Below are positions 1 through 4,914 of a DNA stretch of 9,985 bases, piece by piece. Under the pieces are notes generated by a model. That model saw nothing but the letters and a program-made list of their open reading frames with translations, ran no database searches and was not told the origin of the DNA. Position numbers and translations under genes: made by a program. The DNA is taken from assembly GCA_017560175.1 (NCBI GenBank), contig JAFYOK010000298.1, positions 1-9,985 on the forward strand. The letters are read 5' to 3'. Numbering within the stretch: position 1 is the first letter of the stretch; every line of letters begins with the position of its first letter. The stretch comes from Clostridia bacterium (GTDB lineage: Bacteria; Bacillota; Clostridia; Oscillospirales; Butyricicoccaceae).

Positions 1-25
1 AAGACAAAAAACAAACTGATTTCCT

Positions 26-53
26 AAGGCTCCGCTTCGGCGGAGCTTTTTTT
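26..53 (+). terminator. Intrinsic terminator of an upstream gene
   Basis: A perfect 7-bp GC-rich stem (GCTCCGC at 29-35, GCGGAGC at 40-46) closes a TTCG tetraloop and runs straight into seven T residues. This is a textbook Rho-independent terminator for a plus-strand gene that ends before the window. No part of that gene is identifiable in the first 25 bases. Confidence 0.9.
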
Positions 54-73
54 ATTGCCTGCCACCCCAATAG

Positions 74-119
74 CCTTCCCCTGGGGGAAGGTGGCGCTCG
101 TCAGAGCGACGGATGAGGG
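74..119. repeat. Intergenic hairpin repeat module (CCTTCCCC/GGGGAAGG type)
   Basis: Two stem-loops lie side by side. CCTTCCCC (74-81) pairs with GGGGAAGG (84-91), and CGCTC (95-99) pairs with GAGCG (104-108). They are followed by ACGGATGAGGG (109-119). From memory, elements of the form 'CCTTCCCC...GGGGAAGGTGGC...GACGGATGAGGG' are scattered between genes in many gut Oscillospirales genomes; I cannot confirm copy number here. There is no open reading frame or transposase, so at most it would be a non-autonomous, MITE-like or REP-like element. Confidence 0.65.
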
Positions 120-126
120 ACTGCTG

Positions 127-144
127 ACCGACAGTAAAATCGGT
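127..144. repeat. Small hairpin inside the repeat island
   Basis: ACCGA (127-131) pairs with TCGGT (140-144) around an 8-base AT-rich loop. The stem is short and on its own could be chance. It is listed because it sits between two stronger stem-loop modules and may be part of the same mosaic. Confidence 0.35.
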
Positions 145-154
145 ACTATGCCCT

Positions 155-204
155 TGTAGGGGAGGCGTTTCGCCTCCCGCGGGACGGGAAACCCGTCCCC
201 TACA
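155..204. repeat. Twin-hairpin repeat with terminal inverted repeats
   Basis: The unit is bounded by the inverted pair TGTAGGGG (155-162) and CCCCTACA (197-204). Inside are two consecutive perfect 8-bp hairpins with 3-base loops: GGGAGGCG/CGCCTCCC (160-167 with 171-178) and GGGACGGG/CCCGTCCC (181-188 with 192-199). It can therefore fold as two small hairpins or as one cruciform closed by its ends. I recall similar 'GTAGGGG...CCCGCGGGACGGG...CCCCTAC' units between genes in related gut Clostridia, which would make it a dispersed repeat. No coding potential is visible. Confidence 0.65.
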
Positions 205-243
205 TTCGTTCACCGGAAGATCGCTCCTATGTCATGGCCATCC

Positions 244-283
244 TCGTGGGGGAAGCCTTTCTAAGCGACGGCTTTTTATTGCC
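244..283. repeat. Degenerate second copy of the hairpin module plus 11-bp direct repeat
   Basis: TGGGGGAAG (247-255) and AGCGACGG (264-271) repeat, in the same order and orientation, blocks found at 82-90 and 105-112, but with a shorter spacer (8 rather than 14 bases). The segment ends in TTTTTATTGCC (273-283), an exact copy of 49-59 next to the upstream terminator. AAGCC (253-257) and GGCTT (270-274) can form a weak 5-bp stem before the T-run, so residual terminator activity is possible. Confidence 0.45.
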
Positions 284-307
284 CTCTTCCCTTCATCGTG
301 GTATACT
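279..307 (+). promoter_or_regulatory. Probable sigma-A promoter of the thrC operon
   Basis: TTGCCC (279-284) and TATACT (302-307) are separated by exactly 17 bases and match the housekeeping -35/-10 pattern well. Transcription would start near 314, leaving a leader of about 30 bases with a GGGAGG ribosome binding site at 331-336. That leader is too short for a T-box or other riboswitch, and none is seen. The -35 box overlaps the second TTTTTATTGCC repeat. Confidence 0.6.
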
Positions 308-343
308 GATATCATAATAAAAATATACAAGGGAGGACATCCC

Positions 344-1828
344 ATGAACTTTGTCAGTACCCGCGACCATACCCATATCGTCACCGCTGCCGAGGCCATC
401 CTGCGCGGCCTTGCCCCCGACGGCGGCCTCTATGTTCCCACCGACTATCCCCGATTTACCCCGGAACAGATCTCTGCCATGCAGGAGCTTTCCTATGCCG
501 CACTGGCTGCCGAGGTCATCACCCCCTATCTCCCCGGCTTTACCAAAGAAGAAGTCCTGACCTTTACCGAGGCGGCTTATGCGCCTTTCCGCAATCCGGC
601 AGTCGCACCCCTCCACCGCCTGGATGACAGCACCCATGTCCTCGAACTGTACCACGGCCCCACCTGTGCCTTTAAGGATTTTGCATTGCAGATGCTGCCC
701 CGTCTGATCCCTGCTTCGGTCCGCAAGACCGGCGGCAAGGATACCGTGGCCATTCTGGTCGCCACCAGCGGCGATACCGGCAAGGCGGCACTGGAAGGCT
801 TTGCCGATGTAGAGGGCGTCAAGATCGGCGTCTTTTATCCCCACGGCGGCGTTTCGGAGATCCAGCGCCTGCAGATGGCCACCCAGACGGGCAACAACGT
901 CAATGTCTTTGCCATCGAGGGCAACTTCGACGATGCACAGACCGGTGTGAAAAACATCTTCGGCGATGCCGATATGGCCGATGCACTCAAGGAAAAGGGC
1001 ATCGTCCTGTCCAGCGCCAATTCCATCAACTGGGGCAGACTGGCTCCTCAGATCGCCTACTACTTCGCCGCCTATGCACAGCTTCTGAAAAACGGCACCA
1101 TCAAACCGGGCGACCCTGTCGATTTCTCGGTTCCCACCGGCAACTTCGGCGATATTCTGGCCGGATGGTTTGCCAAAAAGAGTGGCCTGCCCGTGGGCAA
1201 GCTGATCTGTGCGTCCAATAAAAACAACATCCTCACCGACTTCCTGGGCAGCGGTATCTACGACCGCCGCCGTGACTTCCACCTGACCATGTCCCCCTCC
1301 ATGGACATTCTGATCTCTTCCAACCTGGAACGCCTGCTGTACCTGCTGACCGGCGACAGCGCACAGGTGGCCGCATGGATGGCCGAACTCAAGCAGGAAG
1401 GCCGCTATACCATCACCGCTGAACTGCTGGAAAAGATGGCGCAGGAAGGCTTCCTGGCCTTCTGTGCCGATGAAGCCGAAACGGCAAAGGTCATCCGCTC
1501 CACCTTCGACACTTATGATTACGCCCTCGATCCCCATACCGCTGTCGGTCTGTCGGCACTGCAGCAGTACCGTGCAAAGGCGAACGAAAACCGTGTATCG
1601 GTAGTGCTGTCCACCGCTTCCCCCTTCAAGTTTGCCGAAGCCATGCTGCATTGTCTCCAGCAGCCTGTACCGGAAGAAGGCTTTGCACAGCTGGATGCCC
1701 TGGAAGGCTATATTGCCCAGAAGGCACCCGCACCCCTGGCTGACCTGCGGCAGAAACCGGTACGTTTCGACCGTGTCATTGCCAAAGAAACTATGCCGCA
1801 AGCCGTCCTTGATTGGCTGACCCGATAG
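344..1828 (+). CDS. thrC: Threonine synthase
   Basis: This pyridoxal-phosphate enzyme converts O-phosphohomoserine to threonine and phosphate, the last step of threonine synthesis, in the cytoplasm. The 494-residue product has the family hallmarks in order: an N-terminal 'RGLAPDGGLYVP' (residues 21-32), the cofactor lysine K111 within 'GPTCAFKDFALQ', 'SGDTGKAA' (142-149), 'SSANSINWGRL' (223-233) and the phosphate-loop-like 'PTGNFGD' (264-270). The length suits the long bacterial/yeast-like threonine synthase type. The ATG is supported by GGGAGG seven bases upstream. The stop codon is embedded in the ribosome binding site of the next gene, so translation of the two is probably coupled. It is the first gene of a three-gene operon. 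Identity is very secure from the motifs. Confidence 0.96.
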   Translation: MNFVSTRDHTHIVTAAEAILRGLAPDGGLYVPTDYPRFTPEQISAMQELSYAALAAEVITPYLPGFTKEEVLTFTEAAYAPFRNPAVAPLHRLDDSTHVLELYHGPTCAFKDFALQMLPRLIPASVRKTGGKDTVAILVATSGDTGKAALEGFADVEGVKIGVFYPHGGVSEIQRLQMATQTGNNVNVFAIEGNFDDAQTGVKNIFGDADMADALKEKGIVLSSANSINWGRLAPQIAYYFAAYAQLLKNGTIKPGDPVDFSVPTGNFGDILAGWFAKKSGLPVGKLICASNKNNILTDFLGSGIYDRRRDFHLTMSPSMDILISSNLERLLYLLTGDSAQVAAWMAELKQEGRYTITAELLEKMAQEGFLAFCADEAETAKVIRSTFDTYDYALDPHTAVGLSALQQYRAKANENRVSVVLSTASPFKFAEAMLHCLQQPVPEEGFAQLDALEGYIAQKAPAPLADLRQKPVRFDRVIAKETMPQAVLDWLTR

Positions 1829-1837
1829 GAGGCCGTT

Positions 1838-3079
1838 ATGAAATCTGTTGTTATCCTCTGTGATGGCGCGGCCGACCGCCCCATTCCCGAATTGGGAAAC
1901 CGTACGGCCTTTGAAGCTGCCGACCATCCCACCCTCGACCATATCGCCCGACACGGGGTCTTTGGCCTGACCCGTACCGTACCCCATGGCATGCCTCCCG
2001 GCAGCGATACAGCCAACCTTTCGGTTTTTGGCTACGACCCCACAGTTTACTATACCGGCCGTTCTCCCCTGGAGGCCGCCTCCATCGGTATTCCTCTGGA
2101 ACTGGACGATGTCACCTACCGCTGCAACCTGGTCATGCTGTCTTCCAACCCCACCGATCCCGAAGCCATCATGGCCGATTATTCCTCCGGCGAGATCACC
2201 ACTGTCGAAGCTGCACAGCTTGTGGAAGCCCTGCAGCCGCTGATGAAAGAATATACCGATACCGAACTGCATACCGGTGTCAGCTACCGCCATTGTCTGG
2301 TGCTGCGCCATGCCGATACCGGGGCAGAACTGACACCGCCCCACGACATTTCGGGCCGCAAGATCGTCCCCTATCTGCCCAAGGGCATCCACGCAGACAT
2401 GCTGCTGGACATGATGGAAAAGTCCTACAGCCTTCTCAAAAATCATCCCGTTAATCTTGACCGTACGGCACGTGGCCTCAATCCGGCCAACTGTATGTGG
2501 CTGTGGGGCGAAGGCCGCAAACCCGACCTGACTCCGTTTTGCGAAAAATACGGTGTTGCAAAGAGCGCTGTCATCTCAGCCGTCGACCTCATTCAGGGCA
2601 TCGGCCTATGTGCAGGCATGGAGAGACTGCAGGTGGAAGGCATTACAGGCAACTATCACACCGATTTTTCTGCCAAGGGCCGCGCTGCTATCGAAGCCAT
2701 GAAGAACGGCTGTGACTTTGTCTATATCCATGTGGAAGCGCCCGATGAATGCGGCCACCACGGCGAGATCCACGAAAAAGCCTGGTCCATCGAGCAGATC
2801 GACAAACAGATCGCCGCACCTGTACTGGACTATCTGAAGAACTGCGGCCAGCCCTGGTCGCTGCTGCTGACCCCCGACCATCCTACCCCCATCGAGGTAC
2901 TGACCCACACCCCCGATCCTGTTCCTTTTGCCCTCCTCCGCAGCGATACCTTCATCGACAACGGCCCTGTCCGCTTCACTGAAGCCCATGCCGCTGCCAC
3001 CGACCTACTGGTCGACCCGGCCTGTATGCTGATGGCCGACCTTGTCCGCCCTTCCGCCCCCATGACCGAAAAGGAGTAA
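1838..3079 (+). CDS. apgM: ApgM-type cofactor-independent phosphoglycerate mutase / proposed homoserine kinase
   Basis: This is a 413-residue alkaline-phosphatase-superfamily protein of the archaeal-type phosphoglycerate mutase family. Visible metal-site and catalytic features are D9 in 'ILCDGAAD', 'PPGSDTANLS' with the candidate nucleophile S56 (aligned with the GNSEVGH serine of classical enzymes), 'HVEAPDECGHHG' (H298, D303, H307) and 'TPDHPTP' (D347, H348). The bacterial subgroup next to thrC has been proposed, from genome context, to replace homoserine kinase (the TIGR02535 'proposed homoserine kinase' model). Here it follows thrC by nine bases and its TAGGAGG ribosome binding site includes the thrC stop, which supports a threonine-pathway role. 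Sequence alone cannot separate mutase from kinase activity. The family call is firm; the substrate is inferred. Confidence 0.9.
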   Translation: MKSVVILCDGAADRPIPELGNRTAFEAADHPTLDHIARHGVFGLTRTVPHGMPPGSDTANLSVFGYDPTVYYTGRSPLEAASIGIPLELDDVTYRCNLVMLSSNPTDPEAIMADYSSGEITTVEAAQLVEALQPLMKEYTDTELHTGVSYRHCLVLRHADTGAELTPPHDISGRKIVPYLPKGIHADMLLDMMEKSYSLLKNHPVNLDRTARGLNPANCMWLWGEGRKPDLTPFCEKYGVAKSAVISAVDLIQGIGLCAGMERLQVEGITGNYHTDFSAKGRAAIEAMKNGCDFVYIHVEAPDECGHHGEIHEKAWSIEQIDKQIAAPVLDYLKNCGQPWSLLLTPDHPTPIEVLTHTPDPVPFALLRSDTFIDNGPVRFTEAHAAATDLLVDPACMLMADLVRPSAPMTEKE

Positions 3080-3083
3080 AACC

Positions 3084-3785
3084 ATGACCAATCCCTACAA
3101 GGCCAATCGAATTACCGAAAACTTTTACGAGATCGACCAGGGCGGCGTCCGCTGCTTCCTTTTTATCGGCGATGATTTTGCATTGCTTATCGACACCGGT
3201 TTCGGCGGTGAACTGCTGCCCGTCCTCCGCGAAGTGACCGACCTGCCCATCAAGGTCCTCCATACCCATTGCGACCGTGACCATATCGGCGCATCGGAAG
3301 CCTTCCCCGAGCTTTATATGCATCCGGCAGAATTTGCCTGCTGCAAAAAGAAAAACAATATCGACCTGCCCATGCTGCCGGTGTGGGAAGGGGATGCCAT
3401 TGAAGTCGGCCCCTACTGCCTGGAAGTTGTTCTCATCCCCGGCCATACCCCCGGCTCCATCGCCCTCCTCGACCGTAAGCACCGCTTCCTCATCAGCGGC
3501 GACTCGGTGCAGAACGGCACGGTCTATATGTTCGGCGAAGGCCGCGACCTGCTCGCCTATGAAGCATCCCTCGGCAAGCTGCAGGACATGGCCGATGCCT
3601 TCGATGTTATCTACCCCTCCCATGGCGATCTGACCGTCACGCCCGACACCATCGGCAAGCTGCTCCGACTGACCCGCGAGATCAACGGCGGTATCCTGCC
3701 CGTGCCTCAGCCTGCCCCTGCCCATATGCCTGCCGATGTAAAGATCTACGAAAAAGACGGCGTCCGCCTGTTTTTGCAGATGTAA
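3084..3785 (+). CDS. Metallo-beta-lactamase-fold hydrolase (glyoxalase II-like)
   Basis: This 233-residue cytoplasmic protein has a complete metallo-beta-lactamase core and no signal peptide. The metal-binding motif is 'HTHCDRDHIG' (residues 60-69), followed by 'PGHTPGS' (H121), 'LISGDS' (D140) and 'YPSHGD' (H180). In the usual HxHxDH motif the second histidine is replaced by aspartate (H62-x-D64-x-D66-H67), a variant also seen in other superfamily branches such as ComEC-like proteins. The substrate cannot be read from the sequence; a thioester or phosphoester hydrolase is plausible. The gene starts four bases after apgM, with AAGGAG (3071-3076) inside the end of apgM, so it belongs to the threonine operon transcriptionally. 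No role in threonine synthesis is known to me. It lacks the size and features expected of the WalJ/YycJ exonuclease. Confidence 0.85.
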   Translation: MTNPYKANRITENFYEIDQGGVRCFLFIGDDFALLIDTGFGGELLPVLREVTDLPIKVLHTHCDRDHIGASEAFPELYMHPAEFACCKKKNNIDLPMLPVWEGDAIEVGPYCLEVVLIPGHTPGSIALLDRKHRFLISGDSVQNGTVYMFGEGRDLLAYEASLGKLQDMADAFDVIYPSHGDLTVTPDTIGKLLRLTREINGGILPVPQPAPAHMPADVKIYEKDGVRLFLQM

Positions 3786-3798
3786 AGGCTCTTTTTTT
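3766..3798 (+). terminator. Possible weak terminator at the end of the hydrolase gene
   Basis: GCCT (3766-3769) pairs with AGGC (3786-3789), spanning the stop codon, and T-rich sequence with seven consecutive T residues follows (3792-3798). The stem is only four base pairs with a long loop, so termination would be inefficient. The strong terminator at 4031-4060 may finish the transcript. Confidence 0.25.
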
Positions 3799-3834
3799 AC
3801 GAGAAACTCAAGATTTCCTGTACACAGAGCAGTA

Positions 3835-3892
3835 TACCCCCATCGACAAAGCGTTGTGGGGTACATAGGGGGGAATTCGCAACACCCCTATG
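3835..3892. repeat. Pair of adjacent stem-loops
   Basis: TACCCC (3835-3840) pairs with GGGGTA (3858-3863); within it ACAA and TTGT could extend the pairing. Immediately after, CATAGGGG (3864-3871) pairs perfectly with CCCCTATG (3885-3892) around a 13-base loop. The two stems abut without a spacer. The structure is neither a terminator (no T-run) nor coding. It could be a dispersed intergenic repeat or a folded RNA element in the 3' end of the threonine-operon transcript. Confidence 0.5.
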
Positions 3893-3902
3893 CCGACCTT
3901 TG

Positions 3903-3959
3903 CATACTTTCCCTCGGTGGGGAAAGTATGGCCTGGGTTTGGGGCGGCAGCGCCCATAC
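3903..3959. repeat. 11-bp perfect hairpin followed by a GC hairpin
   Basis: CATACTTTCCC (3903-3913) pairs perfectly with GGGAAAGTATG (3920-3930) around a 6-base loop. A second hairpin, GGGCG (3942-3946) with CGCCC (3951-3955), has a GCAG loop. The terminal GTATGG (3926-3931) can alternatively pair with CCATAC (3954-3959), so two mutually exclusive folds are possible. It resembles intergenic repeat sequence of gut Oscillospirales as I recall it; copy number is unverified. Confidence 0.5.
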
Positions 3960-3994
3960 GCAGGTGTATGAAACCACAAAGCTGTCTTTCACAC

Positions 3995-4020
3995 GGGCAA
4001 TGATAGAATTATCAATGCCC
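3995..4020. repeat. Interrupted 10-bp stem-loop
   Basis: GGGCA (3995-3999) and TGATA (4001-4005) pair with TATCA (4010-4014) and TGCCC (4016-4020) around a GAAT loop, with a single A-A mismatch at 4000/4015. No T-run follows. It lies 10 bases before the terminator stem at 4031. Confidence 0.5.
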
Positions 4021-4030
4021 TATCCTCTCC

Positions 4031-4060
4031 GGCGTGCTGCCAAAAACAGTACGCCTTTTT
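4031..4060 (+). terminator. Intrinsic terminator upstream of the two-component operon
   Basis: GGCGTGCTG (4031-4039) pairs with CAGTACGCC (4047-4055), a 9-bp stem with one G-T pair and an A-rich 7-base loop, followed by five T residues. It is well placed to end the threonine-operon transcript, or a separate small transcript from the stem-loop region, before the promoter of the response-regulator gene. Confidence 0.8.
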
Positions 4061-4132
4061 CTATGTAAAAGAAATCCGGTTTCCCTGTAAAGGTCAACAT
4101 TATTTACAGATTTTTAATGCAAATAAAGTCAT

Positions 4133-4160
4133 TTGCCATTATAATAAAAGCAGGATAATT
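4133..4160 (+). promoter_or_regulatory. Probable promoter of the two-component operon
   Basis: The AT-rich stretch after the terminator offers two -10 candidates. TTGCCA (4133-4138) with GATAAT (4154-4159) has a good -35 but a short 15-base spacer (16 if ATAATT at 4155-4160 is used). TATAAT (4140-4145) is a perfect -10 but lacks a convincing -35 at the right distance. Either would drive the response-regulator gene; the exact start is undecided. Confidence 0.45.
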
Positions 4161-4162
4161 AC

Positions 4163-4184
4163 CATGGGTACAACGTACCCCATG
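4163..4184. promoter_or_regulatory. Dyad/hairpin before the response-regulator gene
   Basis: CATGGGTAC (4163-4171) is mirrored by GTACCCCATG (4175-4184) around a 3-base spacer, with one extra C in the right arm. It lies just downstream of the promoter candidates and 22 bases before the start codon. It could be an operator-like dyad or a hairpin in the mRNA leader that affects translation. No direct-repeat site typical of OmpR-family regulators is obvious beside it. Confidence 0.5.
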
Positions 4185-4206
4185 ACCAAATATGAGGTGT
4201 TATTTT

Positions 4207-4890
4207 ATGCAGAAAACCATTCTGATCATCGAAGACGACAGCAACATCCGCGAACTTCTGCGCCTCTACCTCTCCCAGGAGGGATATAAGATCGAGACCG
4301 CGCAGGATGGCCTGGAGGGTCTGCGTGCTTTCCGCGCCCACGAGCCCGACCTCATCCTGCTGGACCTGATGATGCCCGTCATGGACGGCACACAGGTCAT
4401 CAAGGAAGTCCGTGCCGTCTCCAAGGTGCCGGTCATTATGCTGACCGCCAAGAGCGATACCTTCGACAAGGTCATCGGCCTCGATCTTGGTGCCGACGAC
4501 TATATCACCAAGCCTTTTGAGACCCGTGAACTGATCGCCCGTATCCGCGCCGTTCTCCGCCGCTATGGCGACAACGAGCCGCCCAAGAAGCTGGAGTTCG
4601 ATAATCTTATCATCGATAAGGAATCCTACAACATCACCGTCAAGGGTGAGACCATGGAGATTCCGCCCAAGGAAATTGAACTGCTCTACTTCCTGGCCAG
4701 CTCGCCCAACCGCGTCTTTACCCGCGCCCAGCTGCTGGACGATGTCTGGGGCTTTGACTATTTTGGCGATACCCGTACCGTCGACGTCCATGTCAAACGT
4801 CTGCGCGAAAAGCTGCTGGATGTTTCTCCCCAGTGGGAGATCAAGACGGTCTGGGGCGTTGGCTATAAGTTCGAAGTCCGCAACAGTTAA
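4207..4890 (+). CDS. OmpR/PhoB-family response regulator
   Basis: This 227-residue DNA-binding transcription factor is activated by phosphorylation from the adjacent kinase. The receiver domain (about residues 3-118) has the acidic pair D10/D11, phospho-acceptor D53 in 'LLDLMMP', T80 in 'MLTAK' and K102 in 'DDYITKPF'. A winged-helix effector domain follows (about 130-225), with 'IPPKEIELLYFLA', 'RAQLLDDVWG', 'TRTVDVHVKRLREK' and 'VWGVGYKF'. The ATG at 4207 is preferred because GAGGTG (4194-4199) lies seven bases upstream; an in-frame ATG at 4192 would add five residues but has no ribosome binding site. It is the first gene of an operon with a kinase, protease and acetyltransferase. The target genes are unknown. 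WalR and CssR are related well-known regulators, but orthology cannot be assigned by eye. Confidence 0.95.
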   Translation: MQKTILIIEDDSNIRELLRLYLSQEGYKIETAQDGLEGLRAFRAHEPDLILLDLMMPVMDGTQVIKEVRAVSKVPVIMLTAKSDTFDKVIGLDLGADDYITKPFETRELIARIRAVLRRYGDNEPPKKLEFDNLIIDKESYNITVKGETMEIPPKEIELLYFLASSPNRVFTRAQLLDDVWGFDYFGDTRTVDVHVKRLREKLLDVSPQWEIKTVWGVGYKFEVRNS

Positions 4891-4914
4891 CGGCCATCAT
4901 AAGGGGGATGCCTT

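Larger units (their letters stand above)
3786..4206. other. Long intergenic region with stem-loops, a terminator and a promoter region
   Basis: This 421-base gap has no convincing gene. Its first part (3835-4020) is a series of stem-loops listed separately, followed by an intrinsic terminator (4031-4060). The rest (about 4061-4206) is AT-rich and holds promoter-like elements and a dyad before the response-regulator gene. A 70-codon open frame at 3856-4068 runs through all the hairpins and into the terminator, has no good ribosome binding site and no recognisable domain, and is not treated as a gene. Confidence 0.7.

Noticed and set aside
74..204. CRISPR array or insertion sequence in the hairpin island
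   Set aside because: There are no regularly spaced identical repeats with unique spacers, and no transposase. The structure is a set of different inverted repeats.
208..343. T-box or threonine-responsive riboswitch upstream of thrC
   Set aside because: The probable promoter leaves only about 30 bases of leader, with no specifier loop, T-box sequence or terminator/antiterminator pair. The upstream hairpins lie before the promoter.
293..2446. A 717-codon open frame on the minus strand opposite thrC and apgM
   Set aside because: It lies antisense to two genes with clear conserved motifs, has no ribosome binding site, shows Gly/His/Asp-rich composition with no recognisable domain, and runs across the intergenic junction. 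GC-rich codon use with few TTA, CTA and TCA codons on the coding strand keeps antisense frames open by default.
3856..4068. A 70-codon plus-strand frame in the intergenic region
   Set aside because: It reads through four stem-loops and ends beyond an intrinsic terminator, has no proper ribosome binding site and no domain pattern. It could still be a translated repeat-derived peptide, but nothing in the sequence supports that.
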